The notes: a model not told the origin generated them from the letters alone. A stretch of 64,000 nt of DNA from CBDCFV01 sp963664625 (GCA_963664625.1 OY761541.1:3472001-3536000); one strand, 5' to 3'; positions 1-9,527 are shown, counted from the first letter of the stretch. Numbers and translations are program-made.

Positions 1-112
1 CCCTGGCCAGGACATCCTCCAACTGGCTCTGGCTCCAGCCGACCTCGGCACGAATGCCTACCACTATTTCGCCGTTGCGTATTCGTTGTTTCAGTGAAGT
101 CTCTTCGGGCAT
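1..112 (-). CDS. HpcH/HpaI aldolase-like protein, N-terminal fragment
   Basis: Only the first 37 codons are inside the window; the gene runs off the left edge. It starts at an ATG preceded by a GAGGTG-like ribosome site. The visible N-terminus (LKQRIRNGEIVVGIRAEVG) resembles the opening of HpcH/HpaI-type class II aldolases, which begin with a short helix, a G-x-x-V-G strand and then substrate-binding residues. It is the last gene seen on the minus strand after the large HYR protein, about 94 bp away, so it may or may not share that operon. The family call rests on a short stretch and is tentative. Confidence 0.5.
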   Translation of the reverse strand, partial: MPEETSLKQRIRNGEIVVGIRAEVGWSQSQLEDVLAR

Positions 113-206
113 GTTGCACCTCGTTTTTTGAAGACCGCGTTGCTTTGGAGTAGTTTAGCATTGACCTTGGGAATCGAGAAATCGGATACGACCGCCGCGC
201 AATTCA

Positions 207-3200
207 CTATGGGCCGCTCGACACCTCTATGTTCCGAGCAATGAGGATGCCTTCGCTGATGACGCCGGTCACCTTGATAGTCCTGCCATCTTCCAAATCT
301 CCCTTGATTTGGGTCAAGGCCTGTACCACTACCTGGTTCCCGTTTACGTCCAAGCCCGATATATGATACTGCTCATCGCGAACGATGCTCCGAACGGCGC
401 CCTCCATCTCAAACTCGATCCGCCCTTGCCTGTCTGACCGGGAATGTTCGACGGTTACTTCCGTCGCCAGCAGCCCGTCGTTGTTCAGGTCCCCCCTAAC
501 CGTTACCAGGTCTCCTATTTGTAAGGCGTCTGCAAGTTCAGGCTGCCGGAATACGCGTACCGACAGGCCGTCTACAATGATGTTGGTTGCCAATCCCTCT
601 TCATCGAAGCCAATGGAACCGATGATTCCCCGCACTTCAACTATAGGGGTGTCCAAGGGGATTTCATCCCACGTTCTTTCCAATTGTCGAGCTATCGGCA
701 TCCCGTCGATGATAACCGTCTGCGCTTTAACCGGCAGACCAATCTGGATGTCATTGGGGGCCTGCGTCAAGTGTTCGAAGCGGGTTGGTGATCCGTTAAT
801 CGCTACCGATGTGATATTTCCGTACTCGTCCTGATTTATTTCGTCAATCGCTCCGTAAATGTTGGCGTTAAAACCGTCGATGGTGGTCTTGCGTACCTCT
901 CCTTCCAACTCGCTGGCAATAACCGAGCCATCTGACTGGAGCATTCCTTCGACCGCTACGTTGGTCCCTCGCACCAAGTAACCTCGAACATTAGTGAGAG
1001 GACTGATAATCACGGGGATACCATTCACCACCAGGTCTGCGTCCTGGCTAATATGCTCCATAGGCCCTTGAAAGGTTACCGGACTTGTCTTGGCAAGAAT
1101 GCTGCTGGAGCCGGCCCCGTGGTTGTCTATTTCGGCTGCGAGAAAAGCAGGCCCTGGGCGGACGAGAGCCGTCACCCCCACGAAATCTCCCAACTTGGGC
1201 GACCGGTCCAGCTTGGTGAGCGGGCTCAACGACAGTTCCACCCCGTTTACAACCAGCGAACCGTTGTCCAGGACCCTTTCTATTGGGCCGCGAATGTAGG
1301 CCTCAGGAGCCGACGTCAAAGGGGGTTTCGACCTGCCGGTGATGCTGCGGGCCAAGTACGAGTTGTCATCCCGGACCGTGGCAACCGCCTCTATCGGATT
1401 ACCGATGGCGGGATGACCTTCCAACCTGGTCTGGCGGCCCACGGCAACCCTGACTCCTTGAATAATCCAATTCCCTTGGGGATCAATGCCCAGAAAAATC
1501 CCCCTCAGTTTCAAGACGTCATCCCGAATCTCCTCTGAGGTTTGCTCCCGTACGTACTGGATGTCGCGGGCCAGCAATGCTCCGTCCTTACTGACCAACG
1601 CGAATACTCTCAGTCGCTGGCCTGACTTTGGCGCGCCGTCGATGTTTGTGCTGGGCCTTACCGTTACCAAGGCTGACCCAATGATCCACCTCCCCGAAGG
1701 CTCGTCCACTCCTTGGAAGGGGCCTTCCAGTTCGGCGCTTCCGCTGGTCTCACTGCCGAGGCGTACCCGGTGGACCTCCTTCGCCAGTAATGAACCATCC
1801 GCTCTCAAGTCCGCCTTGGCGCTTAACGTCTGCCCGACGGCCAGACCATCGTCGAATTTGGTTTCCATACCCGTGGACATGGAGATGCCGGCGATGGTCC
1901 ATTCCCCTGAATCGGTAACCCCCTCGAAGACCCCTGTGATCACGGCGTGGTCTGTCGATCCGGAGGCCGGAGGTCCTTCTCCACTTGGCCCGTCGTCGTT
2001 CTCTTCGACCCCTACAACGTTGATTCCCGCGGCTTCAGGGAGATACAGCCCGGTCAGGGGGTCTTGCTCAGCTACGATGATCACGTGCGACCCCGGCGCC
2101 AGCGCGGTCTCTCCTTGGAAATACTGGATATGCGTCCCTGGATCTCGGGAAAAGGTAATGGGCTCCGGCATTTCATGGCCTGGCCTGATAGTCAGGTGGG
2201 TATCGGTAACAGCGACGACTTCGCCGGGTATGTGCACGAACCGGGTCTTATCGTGGAGCAGTACGATTTGATCGCCGACAAGTCCTCCGTCCCTCTCTGT
2301 CAGCGAGACCGCAACCCGGTCGCCTACTACCAAATCCCCGGCGCCAGATTCCAATTTATGCATCAGACGGACGATGGTGTCGTCCGTCAAGATCACCTTG
2401 TGGGTCTGCTCTCCGGCCCTGACATGGAGTGTTTGTTGTTCCACGGTCTCTACGATGCCAAAGAAGTCCAGAGCCGGACGAGTCTTGAGGATGAATTCTT
2501 CCGAACGTGTCAATTGGATGGTGGTCTTGCCCACGTCATCGCCGATGGACAAAGAAACAGCAACAGGCTCGGCCAAGGATATCCTTAACAAGTCCAAACG
2601 GGTTGCCGTCACCGAAAACCGCCCGTCGTCTTTGATTTGCGCGTGGACGATGCCACCGGGCACACCGTCAAGCCTGTAACCACCGTCTTCCTCCGGGACA
2701 AACGACCCCGCCGGCAAAGCTTGGGTGAAGTCGCCAAACTTGATGATTATCCGTTCATTCGCAATGTCTATCCCGTTACTGTGAGGGCCAAGTTCGAATA
2801 TCCCCTCCAAGTGAAATTCATCCCTGGGAGCGCCTCCTTCCAGCGTCGCTTCCACCTTGCTCATCAAGAAAGTCAGGAAGGGCGCGACGACGGTGTAGGT
2901 GTGTGTTTCGGTGGTCCGGTTTCCGGCCAAGTCTGTGGCAGTAACGGCGAAAGTATGGGCGCCCAGTGTGGAAGTATCGATGCGTTCTCCCCGCCGAGTC
3001 GACGCGGTAGCCGAGCCTACGCCCGACAGTGCATCGGCCACGTTCCAACCGGCAAGCGCCCTCTGCAAAATGGAGAACTCCGCCCCGTTCCGCGGGGAAT
3101 CTATGGTAATGACTGGAGGCGCCCGGTCTATGTTAATTCCGGGCATAGTGAATAAGGCGCCGTTGCCAGCGGTGTCGGTAGAAGTGCCCCTGACCCGCTG

Positions 3201-3953
3201 ATTCGCACCGTTGTTCACCAATACTTCATCACCGACGCAGGCGGCAACCCCTGAGGCGGAGTCGACGCAATCAAAGGTCACCGCGACTTCGGTGTTATGC
3301 CATCCGTTGACGTTAGGTGAAGGCGACATGCGTCCGGTAATGGTTGGCGGCGTGGTGTCTTCGACGGTGACCAAAAAGTGGTCACCGGAGACGTTTCCCG
3401 AAGCATCGGTGGCTGTGCAACTGACCGTAGTGGCCCCCAATGGAAATGTCGAGCCGGAAGAGGGTTCGCACTCAACCGCCGGGTCCGGGTCCACCAAGTC
3501 GGTGGCTATATTGGTGAATATGACCAAGGCGCCCAGCTTGCTGCTGGCCTCGGTCTTGAAGCTCGCTGGAAGGGTCAGCAAAGGAGGAGTGATGTCTCTT
3601 ACCGTGACCGGGAAACTTCCGCTGCTGGTGTTTCCGGCATCGTCGGTGGCGGTACAAACCACCCTGGTCGTCCCCAAGCTGAACTCGGAACCCGACGAGG
3701 GCTTGCACGTCACGACCGGGTCCGGGTCTGTCAAATCGGCGGCAACGGCGTTGAAGGAAACGTTGGCGCCTGAAGGACCGGTCGCTTCCACGGTGATGCT
3801 TCCCGGAAATGAGAGTTGGGGTGGAATCACGTCATTCCCTTGGGCGTGGATGTGGATCGAGGAGCCTTCCACCAGGAGAAAGAGCAGCGTTGAGGCCGCG
3901 ACTGCGCGGCCAACCGTTTTGAATATCGTTTTGATCATCGTGTCAATCGTCAT
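207..3953 (-). CDS. Large secreted HYR / DUF5666 repeat protein
   Basis: This 1248-residue protein begins with a signal peptide (hydrophobic AASTLLFLLVEG, probable cleavage after HAQG near residue 38). Two HYR-type Ig-like modules follow, each with the TDPDPxVxCxPSSGS pattern and paired cysteines. Two further Ig-like modules end near residue 360. The second half holds about ten degenerate 55-75 residue units of the DUF5666 type (G-x-F-x-x-V ... W-x-I-x-G ... V-x-x-x-T ... G-x-x-V-x-V ... L-x-A-x-x-I). HYR modules are known from adhesion proteins; DUF5666 function is not known. It lies 12 bp after a lipoprotein with similar Ig-like modules, so the two are probably co-expressed surface proteins. 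No transmembrane anchor is visible at the C-terminus. Confidence 0.8.
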   Translation of the reverse strand: MTIDTMIKTIFKTVGRAVAASTLLFLLVEGSSIHIHAQGNDVIPPQLSFPGSITVEATGPSGANVSFNAVAADLTDPDPVVTCKPSSGSEFSLGTTRVVCTATDDAGNTSSGSFPVTVRDITPPLLTLPASFKTEASSKLGALVIFTNIATDLVDPDPAVECEPSSGSTFPLGATTVSCTATDASGNVSGDHFLVTVEDTTPPTITGRMSPSPNVNGWHNTEVAVTFDCVDSASGVAACVGDEVLVNNGANQRVRGTSTDTAGNGALFTMPGINIDRAPPVITIDSPRNGAEFSILQRALAGWNVADALSGVGSATASTRRGERIDTSTLGAHTFAVTATDLAGNRTTETHTYTVVAPFLTFLMSKVEATLEGGAPRDEFHLEGIFELGPHSNGIDIANERIIIKFGDFTQALPAGSFVPEEDGGYRLDGVPGGIVHAQIKDDGRFSVTATRLDLLRISLAEPVAVSLSIGDDVGKTTIQLTRSEEFILKTRPALDFFGIVETVEQQTLHVRAGEQTHKVILTDDTIVRLMHKLESGAGDLVVGDRVAVSLTERDGGLVGDQIVLLHDKTRFVHIPGEVVAVTDTHLTIRPGHEMPEPITFSRDPGTHIQYFQGETALAPGSHVIIVAEQDPLTGLYLPEAAGINVVGVEENDDGPSGEGPPASGSTDHAVITGVFEGVTDSGEWTIAGISMSTGMETKFDDGLAVGQTLSAKADLRADGSLLAKEVHRVRLGSETSGSAELEGPFQGVDEPSGRWIIGSALVTVRPSTNIDGAPKSGQRLRVFALVSKDGALLARDIQYVREQTSEEIRDDVLKLRGIFLGIDPQGNWIIQGVRVAVGRQTRLEGHPAIGNPIEAVATVRDDNSYLARSITGRSKPPLTSAPEAYIRGPIERVLDNGSLVVNGVELSLSPLTKLDRSPKLGDFVGVTALVRPGPAFLAAEIDNHGAGSSSILAKTSPVTFQGPMEHISQDADLVVNGIPVIISPLTNVRGYLVRGTNVAVEGMLQSDGSVIASELEGEVRKTTIDGFNANIYGAIDEINQDEYGNITSVAINGSPTRFEHLTQAPNDIQIGLPVKAQTVIIDGMPIARQLERTWDEIPLDTPIVEVRGIIGSIGFDEEGLATNIIVDGLSVRVFRQPELADALQIGDLVTVRGDLNNDGLLATEVTVEHSRSDRQGRIEFEMEGAVRSIVRDEQYHISGLDVNGNQVVVQALTQIKGDLEDGRTIKVTGVISEGILIARNIEVSSGP

Positions 3954-3965
3954 TGCAGGTTGCCG

Positions 3966-4829
3966 TCATGGCCGGTAGATCACCGCAACCACCGTGCTGC
4001 TGACCCGGCCATCCACGTTGGTGGCCACCACGTCGAAAAGGTTTGGCCCCGGTTGCAATACTACCTGTGTCGAGAAGCCGCCCGTCAGGTCAACGGACTG
4101 CAAAGAGCCGTTGACGCTGACCACGGCTTCCGGCCCGGTGCGGCCAGATATGCTTATGCGCTCGTCGGAAACGATGCTTTCGTGTTTAGGCTCGGTTATG
4201 ACCAGCATGAACGGGCGAGCAGGCACTGTGATAGAGGTTACGGTCACAACCTTGGCGGCTTGGTTGCCCTGTATGTCCGTAGCCACGACTTGAATCTCAT
4301 TCCTGCCGGGAACGAGGTCAACCGCGCCCCGGAATTTGCCGTCTTCGTCCACAATCGCCGTACCGTCGTTGATGTGGACTATCGCGCCAAGGCTGACTAC
4401 ACCGCTGACCACCACCGCGCCGCTGCGTACCTGACTGTCATCTACAGGGTCACGAACTTCAAGGAATATTTTACTGGCTGGCGTTGCGGTAGGCCCAGGG
4501 ATATCCGTGGGTTGTGGAGTTGGCTCGATTGGGGGAGGCTCAACCGTGGGAGCCGCGGTAGGCGTCGGTGGGACCACCGTTGAGTCTACCAGGGGCACGG
4601 TGGGACGCGGCGTGGCTGGTCCCGTCGGCGTTTCCACGGGAGTCACGCGAGGCGTAGGCGGCAACGTAAGCTTTAGAGCGGGCGGTGTCGCCGGAGACAG
4701 TGTGATGGCGGGTAGGGAAGTTGGAGGGTGGGTTGGCTCGGCGCCAGGCCTGGGGACCGGCTGGAAACAGGCTATAAAGCCGAAAAGCGCCACAAAAAGC
4801 ACGAGGCCCAAGAGCAATTTGATAGGCAT
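3966..4829 (-). CDS. Pro/Thr-rich lipoprotein with two Ig-like (glucodextranase-B-like) modules
   Basis: I place the start at the Met that gives a clean lipoprotein signal: MPIKLLLGLVLFVALFGFIAC, with FIAC as lipobox and the Cys as the lipid anchor. The in-frame ATG 54 bp upstream would add 18 polar residues before the signal. After the anchor comes a long linker of about 110 residues rich in Pro, Thr and Ala, typical of a cell-wall-spanning stalk. Two beta-sandwich modules follow, with the patterns SGAVVVSGVVS...GRNEIQVVATD and ERISISGRTG...GPNLFDVVATN, matching bacterial Ig-like domains seen in glucodextranase B. It sits between a histidine kinase and the HYR protein on the same strand, so it is probably part of a regulated surface operon. 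Confidence 0.72.
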   Translation of the reverse strand: MPIKLLLGLVLFVALFGFIACFQPVPRPGAEPTHPPTSLPAITLSPATPPALKLTLPPTPRVTPVETPTGPATPRPTVPLVDSTVVPPTPTAAPTVEPPPIEPTPQPTDIPGPTATPASKIFLEVRDPVDDSQVRSGAVVVSGVVSLGAIVHINDGTAIVDEDGKFRGAVDLVPGRNEIQVVATDIQGNQAAKVVTVTSITVPARPFMLVITEPKHESIVSDERISISGRTGPEAVVSVNGSLQSVDLTGGFSTQVVLQPGPNLFDVVATNVDGRVSSTVVAVIYRP

Positions 4830-4902
4830 CACCAAGCGGGACACTGTGGGATGACTCGGGCCGCGCACCAACGTGGGCCACACATAGAAACCATGAGACT
4901 GC

Positions 4903-5871
4903 TCAAGCGGCGTTCAAGGGGAGGCTGAGAAGGAATGAAGTGTGGTGGTCAGGGTCGGGTTTGGCCGCGGTTTCCAAAGTCAGTTTCCCTTTGCACCGCT
5001 CCGCCAAAGTCCGGGCGATGAACAGGCCAAGCCCTGAACTGGACTTTTCCTCGCGGCGCGCCACTTCCGGCGTCCAGCCGTGATCGAAGATATAACTGGC
5101 GTAATGAGACGGAATGCCGGGGCCGTCATCCCACACTTCCACGTAATACCGGCTGTCGTCCCTGCTGAGCCTCACTTCCACGCGGCTGGCGGCGAAGCGC
5201 ACCGCGTTGTCGACCAGATTGGTCACAATGTGCTCGATGGCGGAACTGTCGGAGTAGACAAGGCCGAAATCGGAAGGCTCGGCCCACCAGGAAATGTCCT
5301 TGCCGGACTGCTCGGCCACCAGGATGTAGCGGTCTACGATTTTTCGTATAACCTCGGAGGGTTCGACCGGTTGGGTGTGAGCCGACGAACCGGGGTCTTC
5401 CAACTGCACCAGCGTCTGGATGTTGGACATCATCAACCGGAAGTTGGGTGTCTGCATCTCGATTTCGTCCAACAGGGCTTGGACGTTCGGGTCGGTCGCT
5501 GCCCCGGAAAACTTGAGCACTGCACGCAGTTCCCGTTCCTTGCCGGAGATGCGACGGATGGGGCGGCCAAGGTCATGGTCGAACAGGTCGAAGTAGTGCT
5601 GGGTTACCCTGCTCCAGTGCTGTTGGGCAGCAACATCGTCGCTGACCTTGTTCCTGCCCATTACGGCGGGGGCGATGTAGGAGATTGACACCACACCCAG
5701 GCCTAGCACCGCCAGGAGCGCCCCGATGTAGGAAAGGGGTTCCACGCTCCAGAGGCTACGAAAGACCATGTTGCCCACGAGGGGAGCCAGGACAAGGCTG
5801 ATTATCCCCGAAAAAAGGACAAGACCGCCGGTGATCCTGACCTTGGATTGTATACCGGTCCAATCGGACAT
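4903..5871 (-). CDS. Membrane histidine kinase
   Basis: A 322-residue sensor kinase. Two hydrophobic segments near residues 13-33 and 42-68 form a short membrane anchor with almost no extracellular loop, so it probably senses a membrane or cytoplasmic signal. The phospho-acceptor helix is centred on the His of DHDLGRPIRR. The ATP-binding domain shows the N box (EHIVTNLVDNAVRFA), the G1 box (VWDDGPGIP) and the G2 box (SSGLGLFIARTLAE). The response regulator gene ends 3 bp upstream of this start, a usual arrangement for a cognate pair. The lipoprotein and HYR genes follow on the same strand and are likely, though unproven, targets. Confidence 0.9.
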   Translation of the reverse strand: MSDWTGIQSKVRITGGLVLFSGIISLVLAPLVGNMVFRSLWSVEPLSYIGALLAVLGLGVVSISYIAPAVMGRNKVSDDVAAQQHWSRVTQHYFDLFDHDLGRPIRRISGKERELRAVLKFSGAATDPNVQALLDEIEMQTPNFRLMMSNIQTLVQLEDPGSSAHTQPVEPSEVIRKIVDRYILVAEQSGKDISWWAEPSDFGLVYSDSSAIEHIVTNLVDNAVRFAASRVEVRLSRDDSRYYVEVWDDGPGIPSHYASYIFDHGWTPEVARREEKSSSGLGLFIARTLAERCKGKLTLETAAKPDPDHHTSFLLSLPLNAA

Positions 5872-5874
5872 GGT

Positions 5875-6663
5875 CTAGTTCCTTGGCGGCACCAGCCGAT
5901 AACCTTGGTCGCGAACGTTGATGATGAACTCCCCGGCAGCGAACCGGATACCCATCGCTCTGCCGAGCGCGTCTTTGATCTCCCGGATCCTGACCCGCAG
6001 CGATGCCCGTGGATCATCCCCTTCGGAGTAACGCTCCAGCTTGCTGAAGGGCACCAGCTCTCCGGGGCTGCGGTACCATGCCGCGGCCAGTTCACGCAGA
6101 ATTTCAAACTTCATGCCCTGAAGTTCCGTCACGGGAGAGAATTGGTCCCCGGCCTTTACCTGCACAACCCCGGTAGCCACGTCAACGATGATGCGGTTTC
6201 CGATCGGGATACTCTCCGGAGTGGTGCCGATGAGCCGGCGCAACCGCAACACCACTTCCTCCGGGCTGGCGAGTTTGTCGATGAAGTCGACCGGGGCGTC
6301 CCAGTGCAGGGCCCCGCGCACCGCCGTGTCCCGGTCGGGGCCCTGAGCGTACTGGGTGAACATCAAAATCGGCAACCGGGGATGGCGATTGACGATCTTT
6401 TGCAATATTTCCAAGCCCTTGAAACGGTCATCCCGATGCTCACCGAACCGCACGTCCAGCAGCACCCCGTCGGGGCGCCGTTCCTCGATGGCGAAAAGGG
6501 CGGCGGTCTCAAACTCCTCGGCCAGCGACCACCTGTTTTCCGGTTCCACCACTATCGGCAGCCACCCTTCGTCTTCCAACCTGCGGCGCACTGCGGTGAC
6601 GATGGCGGACCCGGCTTCATCGTCTACTATCAGTATCCTCTGTTGCTGATTGGCGGCGTACAT
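5875..6663 (-). CDS. Response regulator with OmpR-type winged helix
   Basis: The start is set at the Met of MYAANQQQRILIVDDE because a G-rich ribosome site precedes it; an upstream in-frame ATG would add 23 unlikely residues. The receiver domain has the acidic pair in IVDDE, the phospho-acceptor Asp in GVLLDVRFGE, and a Lys in FIDKLASPEE at the position of the conserved switch Lys. The receiver has a somewhat longer loop than usual around FGEHRDDRFKG. The C-terminal 100 residues match a winged-helix DNA-binding domain ending in the typical RDQGYRLVPP hairpin. It is the promoter-proximal gene of the minus-strand operon and is divergent from the flavin monooxygenase at 6876. Confidence 0.9.
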   Translation of the reverse strand: MYAANQQQRILIVDDEAGSAIVTAVRRRLEDEGWLPIVVEPENRWSLAEEFETAALFAIEERRPDGVLLDVRFGEHRDDRFKGLEILQKIVNRHPRLPILMFTQYAQGPDRDTAVRGALHWDAPVDFIDKLASPEEVVLRLRRLIGTTPESIPIGNRIIVDVATGVVQVKAGDQFSPVTELQGMKFEILRELAAAWYRSPGELVPFSKLERYSEGDDPRASLRVRIREIKDALGRAMGIRFAAGEFIINVRDQGYRLVPPRN

Positions 6664-6779
6664 ACCCACCCCACCCCCGGTTGGCTGTTCTTCCCTGCCA
6701 CAGGCATATATTTTACCAGACAAGCCAGCCAAGGATTATTTTGGGACACTACCCTATTCACCCCGGCAAGCCGCCGGTC

Positions 6780-6807
6780 TTGACAGGGTTGGCTACCGGA
6801 CTACAAT
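6780..6807 (+). promoter_or_regulatory. Sigma-70-type promoter for the flavin monooxygenase
   Basis: A perfect TTGACA (6780-6785) is followed after 16 bp by TACAAT (6802-6807), about 69 bp upstream of the monooxygenase ATG and in the divergent space next to the response regulator gene. Both hexamers are close to consensus. Confidence 0.6.
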
Positions 6808-6875
6808 GGCCCATAGAGTCCGGGCCCGGAGCCGGCAAGGTATCGACGGGCGCGGTCCCGTTTAGGAGGATAAGA

Positions 6876-8060
6876 ATGATAACGCAGTTCGGTAGCTTGT
6901 TCGCCGGTCACGTGGACTTGGACAACATGGGATGGGACGGCACCCCCGTAAACGACCGGTGGCTGTCCGACGAGCATCTGGCCACGGTGTTCGACAAGAC
7001 CGAGGCCATCGCCCTGACCATGGACCGGCTGGGCTACGATGTCTTCTGGGCCGCTGAGCACCATTTCCAGAGGGAAGGGTACGAGTGCATCCCGAATCTG
7101 CTGCTGCTGTTCGTTCACTTGGCCCACTTGACCAAGAACCTCAGGTTCGGTTGCGGCTTCAACATCAACCCCATGTGGCACCCGCTGCGATTAGCGGAAG
7201 ACTTTGCCACGGCGGACATATTGACCGAAGGCAGGGTCGTCTTCGGAGTGGGACGCGGGTACCACTCCCGCGAGGTTGAGGTGTTCGGCAATCCCAGCAC
7301 CATCATAGACAATGAGGCCAACCGGGAACTTTTCGAGGAGCAGACCGAGGTCCTGCTCAAGGCCTTCAACGAGCGGTCGTTTTCTCACCACGGAGAGCAC
7401 TACAACATTCCGCCCGCCGTTCCCTACCGGGGCTACGAGTTGACGGACATTACCCTCGTGCCACGGCCGCGGACTCTGCCGGTGGAGGTGTGGCAGCCCG
7501 TTGTCAGCGCCAGCCAACGTCAGATGGACTTCATGGCGAAGCATGGGATGAAGGGCATCATCGGCGGCGGCGCGGCGGCTGGCGGCACCACCGACCGGGT
7601 AATGGAACAATGGCGGGACACCTTGGCCAAGTACGGGCGGGAGACCGAACTGGGGGAGGACCTGATCATCGGCTACTCCATGCACTTGGCCGACACCGAA
7701 GAGAAGGCCATAAACGAGGCTCGAATCTTCTTTGAGGAAAACATGAAGATGTTCGCGCCGCTGGGTTTCGTGCGGGGTTTGACCAACCAGCAAATCGCCG
7801 ACTTAGGCGACCCGGCCAAGGCGCGTCACGCGGGGCTGCCCACGCTGGAGGAAGCCGTGGCCGGTGGTTCTTGGCTGTGCGGCCCGCCGGAATCGATCAT
7901 CGAGAAGATCCAGGACATCCAAGAGAGGTACCCCGGGCTGGAGGCCATCAACGTAGGATCCGTGGTCGGGACTCCTCAGAATGTCATCCTGGAACAGTTG
8001 GAGTGGTTCGGCACCGATGTGATGCCCGTATTCAAGAACCAGGCCGAGGACACCGCATAG
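6876..8060 (+). CDS. Luciferase-like flavin-dependent monooxygenase
   Basis: A 394-residue LLM-class oxidoreductase, expected to use reduced flavin and oxygen on a small organic substrate that cannot be told from sequence. The start follows a strong AGGAGGA site at 6864-6870; reading further upstream would include non-coding sequence. The family signature is visible: the buried strand YDVFWAAEHHF with the HH pair near the flavin, the RFGCGFNINPMWHPLRLAED segment, and the GRVVFGVGRGYHSREVE segment that binds flavin phosphate. It stands alone between a divergent promoter and a hairpin. A second family member lies at 51324-52514. Confidence 0.88.
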   Translation: MITQFGSLFAGHVDLDNMGWDGTPVNDRWLSDEHLATVFDKTEAIALTMDRLGYDVFWAAEHHFQREGYECIPNLLLLFVHLAHLTKNLRFGCGFNINPMWHPLRLAEDFATADILTEGRVVFGVGRGYHSREVEVFGNPSTIIDNEANRELFEEQTEVLLKAFNERSFSHHGEHYNIPPAVPYRGYELTDITLVPRPRTLPVEVWQPVVSASQRQMDFMAKHGMKGIIGGGAAAGGTTDRVMEQWRDTLAKYGRETELGEDLIIGYSMHLADTEEKAINEARIFFEENMKMFAPLGFVRGLTNQQIADLGDPAKARHAGLPTLEEAVAGGSWLCGPPESIIEKIQDIQERYPGLEAINVGSVVGTPQNVILEQLEWFGTDVMPVFKNQAEDTA

Positions 8061-8139
8061 GCCGGGACGGCCTATATAGTCCCCTCTGTCTTGTGGAAGG
8101 GGACCTTCTTGTCAGTAAACATAATTCAGGTAGCTCGGT

Positions 8140-8168
8140 GGGCCTGCCGTCGTTTTAACGGCAGGCCC
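8140..8168. terminator. Strong hairpin after the monooxygenase gene
   Basis: An 11-bp perfect stem (GGGCCTGCCGT at 8140-8150 and its complement at 8158-8168) encloses a 7-nt loop. It lies 80 bp after the monooxygenase stop and 29 bp before the aminotransferase start. There is no T-tract on the plus strand, so it may act as a partial terminator or mRNA-stabilising element rather than a classical terminator. Confidence 0.5.
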
Positions 8169-8196
8169 ATATGTTTACCGTAGGACAGGTGGCTTT

Positions 8197-9501
8197 ATGA
8201 CCGGCGGAATGTCAGAAGAGGAACTTTTAGAACTGGCGCGGAAGTACAGCTTCCGCAGCAGGATGGACCGCAACGCAGTGACCGGCCCGATTTTCGTGTG
8301 GGGCCGCGGCTCGGTGGTCCGCGACGTGAACGGGAAGGAGTACCTTGATTTCAACTCAGGCCAGATGTGCGCCGCCCTGGGGCACAACCACCCCCGGATA
8401 GTGCAGGCGCTGCAGGAAAGTTGCGAGTCGCTGATTCACAGCCACATGACTATCTTCAACGACCGGGAGATTATCCTCGCCAGCCGCTTGGCCGAGATAA
8501 CTCCCCCCGGCCTCAACCGCAGCATGTTCCTGACCTCCGGCAGCGACTCCAATGAGGCGGCGATGGCCATCGCCAAGCGATATACCGGGGGGTACGAGGT
8601 GGCCAGCCCCGTGGTGAGCTTCCACGGCATGAGCGACGCAGCCAGGGCCGTCACCTTCTCCGGTTGGCGTCAAGGCTACGGGCCTTACGCTCCGGGCAAT
8701 TATCCCATCCTCGCGCCCTACCGCTACCGGTGCAACTTCTGCCAGGACAAACCGGCGTGCGACAACACCTGCCTGGACACCAGCTTTGAGTTGCTCGACG
8801 CGCAGGCCGACGGTCAGGTGGCGGCGGTGATTACCGAACCACTCTTCAGCGCGGGCGGAGTGATAGAGCCGCCGCCCGGATGGCTGCGGGAGTTGAAGTT
8901 GCGCTGCGAACGGCGCGGGATGTTGCTCATCCTGGACGAGGCCCAGACGGGCTTGGCCAAGCTTGGGGCTATGTGGGCTTTCGAGCAGGAAGACGTGACG
9001 CCGGACATATTCACCGTGTCGAAACACTTCGGCGGGGGTATCGCCATCAGTGCGACGATTACGACCGACGAAATCGAAGAGAAGGCGGTAGACACGGGCT
9101 TGGTGGTTGCCCACTCTCACTCCAACGACCCGTTGACCTGCAACGCCGCCATCGCCAGCATAGACATCATCCTGGAAGAGGGGCTGACCGACGTAGCCAA
9201 CAGGATAGGCGCCTACTGGCAGGGGCATTTGCGTGCTTTGAGCGAACGGCACGAACTGGTGGGCGACGTGCGGGGGCGGGGCTTGCTGCAAGGAGTGGAG
9301 TTTGTGACCGACCGGGAAAGCCGGACCCCGGCCTACAGCCAAGGCCAGCAGATCGGACGTTTGTGCCTGGAGAACGGCTTGATTCTCAGCGTCCGGCGCC
9401 GAGGATCGGTCCTACGCTTCGTTCCTCCGTTCACCACCACCGAAGACCAGATGGACCTGGCGGCGGAGATACTGGACCATGCCATCTCCGCCGTTGCTTA
9501 G
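8197..9501 (+). CDS. Class III PLP-dependent aminotransferase
   Basis: A 434-residue fold-type I enzyme of the class III family, whose members include 2,2-dialkylglycine decarboxylase, omega-amino acid transaminases and glutamate semialdehyde aminomutase. The cofactor-binding pieces are present: a Gly-Ser patch in LTSGSDSNEAAM, the Asp in LILDEAQTG that contacts the pyridine nitrogen, and the Schiff-base Lys in FTVSKHFGGG. A four-Cys stretch (CNFCQDKPACDNTC) sits in the loop before the large domain, as in many relatives of dialkylglycine decarboxylase. The substrate is not known. The start ATG follows a GGACAGGTGG ribosome site; a second ATG four codons later is possible. Confidence 0.85.
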   Translation: MTGGMSEEELLELARKYSFRSRMDRNAVTGPIFVWGRGSVVRDVNGKEYLDFNSGQMCAALGHNHPRIVQALQESCESLIHSHMTIFNDREIILASRLAEITPPGLNRSMFLTSGSDSNEAAMAIAKRYTGGYEVASPVVSFHGMSDAARAVTFSGWRQGYGPYAPGNYPILAPYRYRCNFCQDKPACDNTCLDTSFELLDAQADGQVAAVITEPLFSAGGVIEPPPGWLRELKLRCERRGMLLILDEAQTGLAKLGAMWAFEQEDVTPDIFTVSKHFGGGIAISATITTDEIEEKAVDTGLVVAHSHSNDPLTCNAAIASIDIILEEGLTDVANRIGAYWQGHLRALSERHELVGDVRGRGLLQGVEFVTDRESRTPAYSQGQQIGRLCLENGLILSVRRRGSVLRFVPPFTTTEDQMDLAAEILDHAISAVA

Positions 9502-9527
9502 GCCCCTCGGTCGAGAGGCCTAACCCG

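Noticed and set aside
6681..6875. N-terminal extension of the flavin monooxygenase
   Set aside because: The strong AGGAGGA site and promoter lie inside this stretch, so the shorter start is right.
8740..8790. Four-Cys stretch in the aminotransferase as a possible Fe-S or zinc site
   Set aside because: Related Cys-containing loops are common in dialkylglycine-decarboxylase-like aminotransferases, so it is not a special feature.
8356..9342. A 328-codon minus-strand open frame opposite the class III aminotransferase
   Set aside because: Shadow of the real gene; low-complexity Gly/Val/Arg content and no family motif.
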